From contig DASZTS010000007.1 of assembly GCA_035547915.1 (NCBI GenBank), positions 89,395 to 153,394 on the forward strand: a stretch of DNA of 64,000 bases. Direction: 5' to 3'. The notes under the pieces were generated by a model. That model was not told the DNA's origin and searched no databases. It was given only the letters and a program-made list of their open reading frames with translations. Source of the stretch: DASSFG01 sp035547915. Its GTDB lineage: Bacteria > Planctomycetota > Planctomycetia > Pirellulales > JAICIG01. This document shows, in pieces, positions 15,287 through 24,155 of this stretch. A program made the position numbers and the translations under genes. Position 1 is the stretch's first letter. The number at the start of each line of letters is the position of its first letter.

Positions 15287-17842
15287 CTAATTCGGCAACA
15301 GATCCTCGGGCCGCAGGTGCAAGTCGGCCTCGAACGGCTTGCCGATCAACTGAGTCCACGCCTGCCGCTGCGAGTCCGAGAGGACATCCAGAATCTTCTG
15401 CACGGCCGCCTGCATCATTTCGCGCAGGTGGCGGTCGTCGTCCGGCTCGTGGCCACCGCCGTGTCTGGGCGGACCTCGATCGGGGCGTCCCGGCCCGTCG
15501 TCCATTCCGCCCCATTCGTGAGGCGGTGGTCCGCCGCGAGGCGGCCCCATTCCGCCCGGTCCGCCTGGACCTCCGCCCGGTCCGCGTGGTGGTGGTGGCG
15601 GAGGGCGCCTGCCGTCCGGGCCGCCACCCATCGGGCCTCTTCCGCCGGGGCCGCCATCGAAAAACCCATGCTCGGGCGGTCGATGATCAGGCGGGCCATC
15701 GCCGGGCGGCTCGCGTCGTTTGGGCCCGCCGGGGCCACCTGGCCCGCCGGGGCCTGGACCGCCCTGCCGGTCCGGCCGTTCCTGATCGATGATCTGGCGG
15801 ACGCGCGTACGATCGTCGGCCGACAGGTGCAAGGCCGCGGCGACCTCGGAGTTCAGGAAGGCGAACGGTCCGAGTTGCTGCCAGTAGATCTGCTTCAATC
15901 GCAACATCTGGGCCGGGTTGACCAGCATGGCGATCTGCCGCTCCTGCGACCTGAGCACATCGGCCATCTGGCGCTCGCGCACGGCCGGCTCCGACGTGCG
16001 ATCGTCGCCGACGGCGCGCCGGCGCTCGGCCGCCAGTTCGGCCAGGCGGCGCTCGATGTCGGGACGTTGTGCCGGAGGAATCGCCAACTCGTGCTGCACG
16101 GGCGGAAAGGCGAGCAGCGGGAGTGCGGCAAACCCTTCCAGCACGGCCAGGTCGTCGATGAGTCGCCCGACCCGTTCCGAGCTGGCCGCCAATTCGGCCT
16201 GAACCAACGGATCGTCGCCGCGCTGTTTCAAGAAGTTCTGGTAATAGGCCAGCGCCGTCTCCAAGAACTTTCGCCGCAGCGCCTGTAGCGACGGATCGCC
16301 GGCCAACTCCTGCTCGCCCAACTCGGTGAAGGCGTCGACGGCCTGGCGGGCCTGCCGAAAACTCTCGTCGGCGGCCACGCGCTGGTTCATCTCTCCCGCA
16401 TAGGCTTGTTTGGTCTTCGAATGCTCGAAGGCGATGATCGCCGTGCTGGCCGCCAGCCCGACAAACGCAAACCCGAGGAAGACCGCGGCCATCTTTACCA
16501 ACGAGCGGTGGCGGCGGCACCATTTGACGACCTGTTCTTTGAGCGTCGGGCGGCGGGCGAGCACCGGCTTGTCGGCGAGCCAGCGCTCCAGGTCGTCGGC
16601 CAACTGCTGCGCCGACACGTAACGGTCTTGGGGTGCCTTGGCGATCGCTTTGAGCACGATCGTTTCCAGCTCCAACGGAATGCGCGGATCGATCGACCGC
16701 GGTGGGCGCGGTTCATCCTCGATGATGCGCCGCAGCAGCACGTGCCGTTCGTTGTCGGGAAAGACAGGCTCGAGGGCCAGCAATTCGTAGAAGGTCGCGC
16801 CCAATGAGTAGACGTCGGTGCGATGGTCGAGCACGAGGCGGTTGCCGGCCGCCTGCTCGGGGCTCATGTATCGCAGGGTGCCGAGCACGTCGCCCGTGCG
16901 GGTGAGCGTCACGTCGGCCTGGATGTGGGCCAGACCGAAGTCGGTGATCCACAGATTGCCGTGCTCGTTGACGAGGAGGTTGGCGGGCTTGACGTCGCGA
17001 TGCACGACCCCGCATTGATGCGCGTGCTCGAGCCCGGTCGCCGCCTGCCGCATCAGGTCGGCGGCCAGGCGGAAGCGAGTCGAATTCGTGCCTTCGCGGG
17101 CGAGCAAGCGGGCCGAAGACGAATCGCCGACCGTCGAACCTGTCGAGGACCGTCCCTTCGCTCCCGAATCGCTGCCGGCCCTGATGGGGCGGCTGCTCAT
17201 CGTCTGCGTGGGACAATCGCCCGCCACCGCGGGCCCTTGCGTCTCCTGGGCGGTTTCTTTGCCGGCGAGTTGCCGCAAGTACGAGATCAAGCGGTTGAGC
17301 GGCTCACCTTCGATCAGTTGCATCGCATAGAAATGCACACCCCGCTCGGCTCCCACGGCATAGACCGGCACGATGTGGGTGTGGTGCAATTGTGCGGCCG
17401 CCTGTGCCTCGTTGCGGAACCGCTGCAAGTGCGTGCGGTCTAGCCCCGCGGCGAAAGGAAGCATCTTGATGGCCACGCGGCGATTCAGCGATATCTGCAC
17501 CGCCTCGTAGACGATGCCCATACCACCTCGGCCCAACTCACGCAGCAAGCGATAGTCGCCGAGCAGCTTGGGCGCGGCCCCGAGTGGCGCGGGTTCGTCG
17601 ACGACGTTGCGCCGCATCTCGGGCGCGGCGCCGTGCACCACCTCGAGGGCCTCCAGGCACTCTTGCAATTCGGCGGCGACCTCGGGATAGCGAGCCAGGA
17701 ATTCTCGCTTGCTGGGAGCCCGCCCCGCCTCGAGCGCCGCTTGGAACTCGTGCACCGCCGCCACGACGCGCGGGTCGTCGAAGCGGCTCTCGGCCGCATT
17801 CGTTGCGTGCAATTCACCTTCCACGCTGCGGTCTCTGCTCAT
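15287..17842 (-). CDS. transmembrane serine/threonine protein kinase with Gly/Pro-rich extracytoplasmic tail
   Basis: An 851-residue Hanks-type kinase. After about 90 N-terminal residues comes the kinase domain: GRGGMGIVYEA, VAIKML, HRDVKPANLL, ITDFGLAH and GTLRYMSPEQAAG. An unusual insert of about 70 polar residues (TMSSRPIRAGSDSG region) lies between the lobes before LRMQAATG-type helix E. A transmembrane helix near residues 455-475 is followed by an extracytoplasmic part with a helix-rich region (PAQMLRLKQIYWQQLGPFAFLNSEVAAALHLS), a Gly/Pro/Asp-rich stretch and an LSDSQRQAWTQLIGKPF end. The outer region resembles Spy/LTxxQ-type helical proteins. The ATG at 17842 is preferred over a GTG nine bases upstream. 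Confidence 0.92.
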   Translation of the reverse strand: MSRDRSVEGELHATNAAESRFDDPRVVAAVHEFQAALEAGRAPSKREFLARYPEVAAELQECLEALEVVHGAAPEMRRNVVDEPAPLGAAPKLLGDYRLLRELGRGGMGIVYEAVQISLNRRVAIKMLPFAAGLDRTHLQRFRNEAQAAAQLHHTHIVPVYAVGAERGVHFYAMQLIEGEPLNRLISYLRQLAGKETAQETQGPAVAGDCPTQTMSSRPIRAGSDSGAKGRSSTGSTVGDSSSARLLAREGTNSTRFRLAADLMRQAATGLEHAHQCGVVHRDVKPANLLVNEHGNLWITDFGLAHIQADVTLTRTGDVLGTLRYMSPEQAAGNRLVLDHRTDVYSLGATFYELLALEPVFPDNERHVLLRRIIEDEPRPPRSIDPRIPLELETIVLKAIAKAPQDRYVSAQQLADDLERWLADKPVLARRPTLKEQVVKWCRRHRSLVKMAAVFLGFAFVGLAASTAIIAFEHSKTKQAYAGEMNQRVAADESFRQARQAVDAFTELGEQELAGDPSLQALRRKFLETALAYYQNFLKQRGDDPLVQAELAASSERVGRLIDDLAVLEGFAALPLLAFPPVQHELAIPPAQRPDIERRLAELAAERRRAVGDDRTSEPAVRERQMADVLRSQERQIAMLVNPAQMLRLKQIYWQQLGPFAFLNSEVAAALHLSADDRTRVRQIIDQERPDRQGGPGPGGPGGPGGPKRREPPGDGPPDHRPPEHGFFDGGPGGRGPMGGGPDGRRPPPPPPRGPGGGPGGPGGMGPPRGGPPPHEWGGMDDGPGRPDRGPPRHGGGHEPDDDRHLREMMQAAVQKILDVLSDSQRQAWTQLIGKPFEADLHLRPEDLLPN

Positions 17843-17980
17843 CGTCGTCACCCGTTTTCATACCGGCCGACCTATCGTGGAATTGTAACAGAACTCCCCT
17901 GGCATCTCTGCCAGGGGAGCGGCCATAAACCGCCGCGGGTAGCGCGCCGATCGATCGTGCGCGCGAATGGGGACGGCCGA

Positions 17981-20230
17981 TCAGACGTCCCACAAATCGC
18001 CGCCGGTCCCCAACCCGCCGAAGAGCGCGTTGCGCGCCGCCGGGCTGGCGGTTGGAGACAGACTTCCCATCGCCCCGGTGGGCGAAGCGCCGGTACCGCT
18101 GTGCGCACCGACCGAGCCCGCCGGCGCACTGACCGCATTGGACGACGCAGCGGGCGCGGAGGTCGGCGGCGGCGCCAACGTCAACGTGAAGTTGGCCACC
18201 GCCGGGTCGTTCGGGCCGGCCTGTCCCTTGGTGATGTCGACGGTAATGCTCGCCTTCGACAAGCCGCTCAAGGGGCCCGTCGACGGCGGGACGACTTCGA
18301 CCGTATATATCCCGGTTCCGACGTCTTGGAATTGATAGCCGCCACTGGCGTTGGTCGTGGTCGTCTCGATCACCTGCCCGTTCTGGATCAACTCGACCGT
18401 CACGCCGGCCAAGAGCGGCGGCGGGTTGACCGGGTTCGCGCCGTGTGGGCCTGGGGGAGCATGATTCGCCGGACTCGGAGCCGCGAGGAGCGTTCCCTGG
18501 ATATTGCTGTAGAAGAAGAACACGTCTGACTGCAAATTGGTCAGGGTGGTATTCCGCTCGATAATCTGTGCCAGCGTCGTGTTGTTCAATTGATTGACGA
18601 GGGCCGGTGAATCGGCATTTTCGTAGAAGAAACGATCGCCGTCGCGTAGCGCCTCGAACTGTCGGGCGAGGAGTAACTGCTCCGTCGGACCGAGCGACGA
18701 TCCGGGCAAGTGATTCTCGCCCATCAGGCCGACGAACAGCTCGACGTTGTTAACGTTGCCGTAGATCTGCTGCAACTCTTGTTGAAGCTGCACGTTGGAT
18801 GTGATCTGGGCGAAGGATGTGACCGGCTTTTCACCCAGCGCCACGCGCATCTGGTTGTAGGTCGGGTCGCCTTCGTCGCGACCGCGCTGGATGTCGTCGG
18901 CGATCAGATCGCTGGCGCCGACTTCCACGTTGCTGATCACGGGCGCGTCGGGGAAGAGAGCATTGCGCAGGCCGTCGACCGTCTTCTCGTCGACCTCCTG
19001 AGAATCGTCGCTCGACAGGTACTTCAGGTTGCCCGCGACCTCGCCCGATTGAGCCACGATGCTCGGTTGGAAGAAGTCATCGGCCAGTGGAAGTGTGGGT
19101 AGATTCGGCAACGGGTTGCCGTTGTTGTCCAGGAACTCGACATCGTCGTCGAGCAGGGTATGCAGCCGGAACGCGGCACTCGCAAACTCGTCGTCGATCG
19201 AGGGATTGACCTTCGGGTTGTAGCCCTGGTAGGGCGTCAGCGCGTTATTGCCCATCAAGGCCGGCAGCCACTCGTTGTAAGTGATCGATTGGATCTCGCC
19301 GATCACGATCTGGCGCGCTCCCTGGTAGAGCTGCTCGTCGGTCCAGTTGGGATGCTGCTTGGCCAACAGCGTCGCCTGGTAATTGTGCTCGCGGACGAAG
19401 AGGGTCGTGATGTTCGTCAACTCGACGTTTTCGTTGGCCCGCACGTCGCCGGCCGCGAACAGCGTGTTTTCGGGCACGCCCAGGTTGTCGGCCATGTCCA
19501 GCCCCATCGTGTTGTAGGGGAGCAGGCCGCCGGCCGACGTCTTGAGCTGTCCGCCGACGAACGTTCGTAGGGCGGCCGCGGTCGCCGCATCGCTGCCGTA
19601 GATCATCGAACCGTCGATGAACGACGTGTCCTGGTCGACGAACTGCGCCGGATTCGATTTGCTCGTGCCCGTGCCCGGCGCGGTCTGGCTGCGGTCGAAG
19701 GCGATCGATAGGTCGCCTTGGTCGGTCGGGTCGAACGTCGGATCGCCGGCAGGAATGGGAATGTTCATCGCCACGCTGCCGCTCTCGGTCAGGTCGATGT
19801 CGTGGTCGATGAACTGGCCCCACGCGTAGACCCAGTCCGACATCGAGCGGTTGTTGTTATCGTCCTGCTCGATGCCGTTCAGATCCTGATTGGCGATCAG
19901 GTTCGAAATGACACGGGCCGAAGGCAGATTCTGTCCGTTGGGCGCGTCGATGCCGTCGGAGAAATTAGCGGCGGTGATGCGCGCGAAGTCGCTATTTGCG
20001 GAGCCGAGGATCGGATTGGCCAGGTTGTTGCCGACGCCGTTGATCGGCTCGACGCCTTGCGAACCGACAACGCCCGTCGTGGTTGGCGGCGGGGGCGGCG
20101 CCGGCGGGCCAATCGGTCCGCCCGGCGGGTTGCCGGCCGTCACGGTAAACAGCGTGCGCTCTTCGAGCGGTTCGCAACGCAGGCGGCGCAGAGAGTCCTT
20201 CGTCCTCGAAACGATTGTACGGCGAGCCAT
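17981..20230 (-). CDS. secreted animal-type haem peroxidase with C-terminal SdrD-like beta domain
   Basis: A 749-residue protein of the peroxidasin/animal haem peroxidase superfamily. The distal histidine lies in WGQFIDHDIDL (His near residue 143), the domain continues through FVDQDTSFIDGSMIYGSD and TTLFVREHNYQA, and the proximal histidine is probably in SAAFRLHTLL. The N-terminus (RRLRCEPLEERTLFTV) has the LEPR-XLL-like motif of planctomycete surface proteins. The C-terminus has a beta-sandwich (LLAGVTVELIQNGQVIETTTTNASGGYQF) and a Pro/Ala/Ser-rich end. The ATG at 20230 follows GAGAGGAGATAATCTT, a strong ribosome-binding site. It is likely to oxidise halides or phenolics outside the cell. 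Confidence 0.9.
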   Translation of the reverse strand: MARRTIVSRTKDSLRRLRCEPLEERTLFTVTAGNPPGGPIGPPAPPPPPTTTGVVGSQGVEPINGVGNNLANPILGSANSDFARITAANFSDGIDAPNGQNLPSARVISNLIANQDLNGIEQDDNNNRSMSDWVYAWGQFIDHDIDLTESGSVAMNIPIPAGDPTFDPTDQGDLSIAFDRSQTAPGTGTSKSNPAQFVDQDTSFIDGSMIYGSDAATAAALRTFVGGQLKTSAGGLLPYNTMGLDMADNLGVPENTLFAAGDVRANENVELTNITTLFVREHNYQATLLAKQHPNWTDEQLYQGARQIVIGEIQSITYNEWLPALMGNNALTPYQGYNPKVNPSIDDEFASAAFRLHTLLDDDVEFLDNNGNPLPNLPTLPLADDFFQPSIVAQSGEVAGNLKYLSSDDSQEVDEKTVDGLRNALFPDAPVISNVEVGASDLIADDIQRGRDEGDPTYNQMRVALGEKPVTSFAQITSNVQLQQELQQIYGNVNNVELFVGLMGENHLPGSSLGPTEQLLLARQFEALRDGDRFFYENADSPALVNQLNNTTLAQIIERNTTLTNLQSDVFFFYSNIQGTLLAAPSPANHAPPGPHGANPVNPPPLLAGVTVELIQNGQVIETTTTNASGGYQFQDVGTGIYTVEVVPPSTGPLSGLSKASITVDITKGQAGPNDPAVANFTLTLAPPPTSAPAASSNAVSAPAGSVGAHSGTGASPTGAMGSLSPTASPAARNALFGGLGTGGDLWDV

Positions 20231-20534
20231 AAGATTATCTCCTCTCTCCGTGTAGGTAAGGGCGCGCGGAACCGCGCAGCACGAGCAGCAGGTGGAAGAG
20301 ACGCCCGACGAAATGCCGTTCGTCACGCGAACCGGGCGGCTTGGAAGAAGGGAATGGCGCCCGCGACGACTGGCCCGTGTGCGTCGCGGGCGACTGTGCC
20401 GCCCGGCAGCGTTAAGCGCAAATCCCCATCTCTTTTCACAGTGCCCGTCCGGCGACGAGAACCGCCGCACGGGCGGCAATTATTTTTGAGCCGATCGGCC
20501 ACGCCGCGCGGACAGCCCCGACGCGCGCAGTCGG

Positions 20535-22430
20535 TTAGAGCAAGCCCAACCAATACGCCTGCTCGCCCGGCGTCGGCGCGCGCTGGAAGAGATCCTGGAA
20601 TACGCTATCGAGCCAACCGAGTGTCGTGCCGCTCCCCTTGTTCGGATTGTCGAAGTACTCGGCCGAGCTGATGAAGGCGGTGATGATCTCCTCGTCGGTG
20701 GTGCCTTGCTGCGACTGGGCCACCCAGTAGGCGATCTCGCTGGGGCTCGCGGTGCGGCCCAGGTAGGTGAAATAGTCGTTCGCGACGACGACCGCCTCGT
20801 GCTCGGCAGTGTCGGCGATACTGAGCGCGATCTGATAGAAGCCGACCCCCGTTTCCAGTTGGCCGAGCCAGTAGGCCGCCCCGGCCAGGTCGGCCGGGCG
20901 ATCGAGCAGATCGCTGTAGATCGCGTCGATCCACCCTGTGTCGGTGCCGCCGTGCAACTGCACGTACTCGGCCGAGCCCAGCAACGCCGCCTCGACCTGT
21001 GCGTCGGTCGCCCCCGCTTGCATCTGGCCGGTCCACCACGCAAGCCCCGCGCTGTCGGGATCCCGGTCGAGAAGCGTCTGATAGGCGTGGGTGACGAAGC
21101 TCGCGGCATACTCCGAATCGTGCGTGAGCGCACTGGCCACGCTGCCCAAGGCGGCGGGTACGCCGATACCGGTTCCACCGCCGCCATTCGTCGTGCCACT
21201 ATTCCCCGTCGACGTCGTTCCGGGCGAGGAACCGCCAGACGTTCCGTTCGTCGAACCCGCAGCCGAGTTACCGACCAGACTCGCCACGAGCAGGTTGGCC
21301 ACGGGGCTTCCCAGGCCGGTCGCCAGGTCGTAGCCGGTGGTCGCCTGATTACCATCGCTACCGTTGACGATGTCGTGAAAATCGGCGCTAGGCAACTGAT
21401 AGAGGACCGCCGGCGCATCGCTGAGCGGCGCTTCGCCAGCCAGCGACAGCCCTTCATTGGCGATGGCGATCAGCGCCGCCCATTGGGGCGTGCCGGCGCT
21501 CGTGCCGCCGACTTCGATCCACCCTCCTTGCCGACTGCCCGTCACCGGCTCGGAATCGTACACCGCGAAACCGGTGTTGGGATCGCCGTCGTAGGCCACG
21601 TCGGGCGAGGTGCGGGCCCCCGTCGATTGAACTCCCTGCTGGTACAACGGCTCGTTTTCGAATCGACTGGCGCCGCCCCCGCCGTCCGTCCAGGCCGTCT
21701 CGCCGCCATAGTTGCCGTCGGTCAGATCAAGCGTGGTGCCGCCCACGGTCAAGACATTGGGCGAGACCGAGGGCCAGATCGTGCCCGCGCCTTGATCACC
21801 GGCGGCAGCCACGAATGTCACGCTCGGGTGGCCCAGCGGAGTGGTGAACAAGGCGTCGTCTGACGTTTCGGCCGAGAACTCGCTCCCTCCCCAGCTCATC
21901 GAGACGACGCTCACGCCGGACAGGTTCTTGGCCACGTTGACCGCCGCGAGCAGGTCGTCGAGGTTGTCGGTGCGCGCTTCGACGAGCACGATATTCGCGC
22001 CCGGCGCGATCGCATGGGCCCATTCGACATCCAGCGCAATCTCTTCCGACCAACCCGCATCGGAGCGCGGCTCGCTGCCCGCGGCAAACACCTTCGAGAA
22101 GCTGGGCGGCGCCGCCAGACCGAATTGCGCATCGAAGACGGCCAGATCGTCGGCGATGTTCGGGTCGTCGTACGGATCGACGATGGCGATCGTCTGCCCG
22201 CTGCCGTCGCCGGTCAGGCCGGAGAATTGAATCTGATCGAAGCCGTATGCATGCTGAACTTCCTGCGGCGACAGGCCCTGCACGGTACCGCTCGCCGCCG
22301 CTCGCAACACGACGTTGGAATGGGCGACGGACTCGAGCGCCGCCGCCGACAAGAGCCACCTCGCTTCGAGCGGCTCGACAAACGTGTGCGGCCGCCGGTG
22401 CCGCATCCGGCGCATACTGATGCCCACCAT
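20535..22430 (-). CDS. secreted S53 (sedolisin/kumamolisin-like) peptidase with DUF4214 repeats
   Basis: A 631-residue acid-type serine peptidase. The Glu/Asp pair of sedolisins is visible in EEIALDVEWAHAIAPGANI and the catalytic serine in GGTSAGTPQWAALIA; VSMSWGGSE and VTFVAAAGDQG are conserved strands. The N-terminus carries VEPLEARWLLSA, an LEPR-XLL-like signal. No long pro-domain is evident, unlike classical sedolisins. The last 170 residues hold about three DUF4214 repeats (TLLDRDPDSAGLAWWTGQM, DLLDRPADLAGAAYWLGQL, YLGRTASPSEIAYWVAQ), also found in S-layer-linked proteins. The ATG at 22430 follows GGAGAAACACGGAGAGAGG, a leader shared with the peroxidase gene just downstream. Confidence 0.9.
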   Translation of the reverse strand: MVGISMRRMRHRRPHTFVEPLEARWLLSAAALESVAHSNVVLRAAASGTVQGLSPQEVQHAYGFDQIQFSGLTGDGSGQTIAIVDPYDDPNIADDLAVFDAQFGLAAPPSFSKVFAAGSEPRSDAGWSEEIALDVEWAHAIAPGANIVLVEARTDNLDDLLAAVNVAKNLSGVSVVSMSWGGSEFSAETSDDALFTTPLGHPSVTFVAAAGDQGAGTIWPSVSPNVLTVGGTTLDLTDGNYGGETAWTDGGGGASRFENEPLYQQGVQSTGARTSPDVAYDGDPNTGFAVYDSEPVTGSRQGGWIEVGGTSAGTPQWAALIAIANEGLSLAGEAPLSDAPAVLYQLPSADFHDIVNGSDGNQATTGYDLATGLGSPVANLLVASLVGNSAAGSTNGTSGGSSPGTTSTGNSGTTNGGGGTGIGVPAALGSVASALTHDSEYAASFVTHAYQTLLDRDPDSAGLAWWTGQMQAGATDAQVEAALLGSAEYVQLHGGTDTGWIDAIYSDLLDRPADLAGAAYWLGQLETGVGFYQIALSIADTAEHEAVVVANDYFTYLGRTASPSEIAYWVAQSQQGTTDEEIITAFISSAEYFDNPNKGSGTTLGWLDSVFQDLFQRAPTPGEQAYWLGLL

Positions 22431-22846
22431 GTCGCCTCTCTCCGTGTTTCTCCTTGGCAATTGCCGCACTGACGCGGCTGCTAACCCTATTAAGGCGTGG
22501 TCTGCGAAAGAGTCAAGTCGCTGGCGCGGCGGACCTCCGGCAAAAACTCGGCGACGAAATACGCGGCGGATTCGCGCCGCGGCGGGCACCTAGACTTTGG
22601 AGACTATTCGAAGACCGGTTGGGCGGAAAGCCGAGGCACCGGTCGCCGGTAGGCTCGTCAGGGAACAGACTTCCGAATTCCGCCCAAAAATGCTGGCCCG
22701 GTGCGCCGCAAAAGAGTGCGTTGCGCCGGCCGGTCTTTGGCAACCATTCGCATTTCTTTGTAGGTCGTCGTCGGTGGCGCTTGGCCAGGTCGCCGCTTGG
22801 AACAGAAAGCGGGCAATGCCGCTACTCCTCGTGAGCAGGTAGACTC

Positions 22847-23497
22847 ATGGCTAAAGTTTTTGAGTTCGATCGTTTTCCGACTCAGGTGTCGAGGGAGATG
22901 CCCTCCGATATATCGTTGTTGCTGGCCGAGGCGAAGGTCGGTTCGGAGGCCGCCCGCGGGCGCCTGTTCGAGCACCACCGGAGCTATTTGGAGTTGCTCG
23001 CTCGGCTGGAACTCGGCCGCCGATTGAAGACGAAGGTCGATCCGTCCGACATCGTGCAAGAGACCTTCCTGGAGGCCCATCGCAGCTTCGAGACGTTCCG
23101 TGGCGTGGGCGAACGCGAGTTCGCCGCCTGGCTGCGCACGATCCTCGCGCGGCGCATCGCCCACCTCGTGCGACGCTATCTTCGCAACCAGGGGCGCGAC
23201 GTCCGCCGCGAACTGGTGCTCGACCTGGCCCTCGAACAATCGTCGCGGGCCATCGAAATGGGCCTCGACGCCGTGCAACTCTCACCCAGCCAGGGCGCGG
23301 TGCAGCGCGAGCAAGGCATTTTGCTGGCCAACGCCTTGGCGCAGCTTCCGCCCGATTATCGAGAGGTCGTCGTGCTGAGGCACTTCGAAGGGCTGTCGTT
23401 CATCGACGTGGCCGAGCGAATGGGGCGCAGTCTCGATAGCGTACAGAAACTATGGGTCCGCGCCCTGGCGCGGCTGCGACGCGAGCTGAAAGAATGA
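22847..23497 (+). CDS. ECF-family RNA polymerase sigma factor
   Basis: A 216-residue sigma-70-like factor of the extracytoplasmic-function group. The region 2 segment includes LFEHHRSYLELLARLEL, DPSDIVQETFLEAHRSFETFRG and EFAAWLRTILARRIAHLVR. The region 4 segment is LANALAQLPPDYREVVVLRHFEGLSFIDVAERMGRSLDSVQKLWVRALARLRREL. It directs polymerase to a specific regulon. No anti-sigma factor with a membrane helix is adjacent; instead the stop overlaps the start of an unknown soluble protein (ATGA), which is a candidate regulator. The upstream 257 bases probably hold its promoter, although no clear ECF-type motif stands out. Confidence 0.95.
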   Translation: MAKVFEFDRFPTQVSREMPSDISLLLAEAKVGSEAARGRLFEHHRSYLELLARLELGRRLKTKVDPSDIVQETFLEAHRSFETFRGVGEREFAAWLRTILARRIAHLVRRYLRNQGRDVRRELVLDLALEQSSRAIEMGLDAVQLSPSQGAVQREQGILLANALAQLPPDYREVVVLRHFEGLSFIDVAERMGRSLDSVQKLWVRALARLRRELKE

Positions 23498-24042
23498 AGA
23501 CTTACGACGACCATTCGCTGTGTGCGAGTCCGACGCCCGTCGATTTGGAGCCGGCCGCCCGCCAAGTGGTGTGCGAGGCGAACTCGCTGAACGGGGCCTT
23601 GCGCTTCGTCGATGAGCTGCACGAGAGCGCCCGACCGGAGCTGTCGCTGATCGTCGACGCGGCTCTGTTGCACGCGCGGCGGTTAACCGATTTTCTGCTA
23701 CGCGAACCGGGGAACAACGATCTGGGGGCGCACCATTTTCTGGAGGGCGACGGTTGGCGCTATGTGCCGACCGGATGTCCCTATCTCTTGTCTCAACATG
23801 CCAATCTGGAAAGCGCGGCGGGGCGCCTGGAACGCGACCCGGGCGATACGGAGGTGAGCCATTGGAACCTGGCCGCGCTGTCCAACGAGTTGGCGAACAA
23901 GTGGGACAACTTCTTGGCCGTTCTGCCGGCCGAGCGGCTGACGTGGTTCCTCACGCGCGGAACTCATCAATTCCTGCGGCTCTATCGGGTCCGCGGCAAG
24001 CTGCAATACGGCGGCTCGCCCCCCAGGCTCTCGCGACGCTAA
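23494..24042 (+). CDS. unknown protein translationally coupled to the ECF sigma factor
   Basis: I do not recognise a family for this 182-residue protein. It has no signal peptide or membrane helix, so it is probably cytoplasmic. It is mostly helical and contains LEPAARQVVCEANSLN, LHARRLTDFLLREPGNNDLGAHHFL, HWNLAALSNELANKWDNFLAVL and TRGTHQFLRLYRVRGKL. Its ATG overlaps the sigma-factor stop by four bases, so the two are made together, and a sigma-regulating partner is plausible. That is inferred from position only. A relic of the dispersed repeat starts at its stop codon. Confidence 0.75.
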   Translation: MKTYDDHSLCASPTPVDLEPAARQVVCEANSLNGALRFVDELHESARPELSLIVDAALLHARRLTDFLLREPGNNDLGAHHFLEGDGWRYVPTGCPYLLSQHANLESAAGRLERDPGDTEVSHWNLAALSNELANKWDNFLAVLPAERLTWFLTRGTHQFLRLYRVRGKLQYGGSPPRLSRR

Positions 24043-24064
24043 GAACGGCTGACAAAAGCTCTAA
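24040..24064. repeat. deleted relic of the dispersed terminal-inverted-repeat element
   Basis: ACGGCTGACAAAA followed directly by GCTCTAA matches the two outer ends of the roughly 104-bp element in reverse orientation, with the middle missing. The match is short, so the call is tentative. Confidence 0.4.
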
Positions 24065-24103
24065 CCTGGTGCGCCGCGGGCGAAACATCGGGCGAAGACG
24101 CGA

Positions 24104-24126
24104 TCGGCCGGGTAAGACCCGGCCGA
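24104..24126. terminator. perfect 10-bp hairpin between convergent genes
   Basis: TCGGCCGGGT and ACCCGGCCGA form a perfect 10-base-pair stem with an AAG loop. It lies between two converging genes (stops at 24042 and 24156). There is no T run directly after it, so it may act as a stabilising 3' end or a weak bidirectional terminator. Confidence 0.5.
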
Positions 24127-24155
24127 GACGCTTTATCGGGATGACGGGACGGCGC

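Noticed and set aside
15550..15760. GC-rich repetitive DNA that could be a tandem array or CRISPR
   Set aside because: It is the codon pattern of a Gly/Pro-rich region in the kinase tail; there are no regular repeats with unique spacers.
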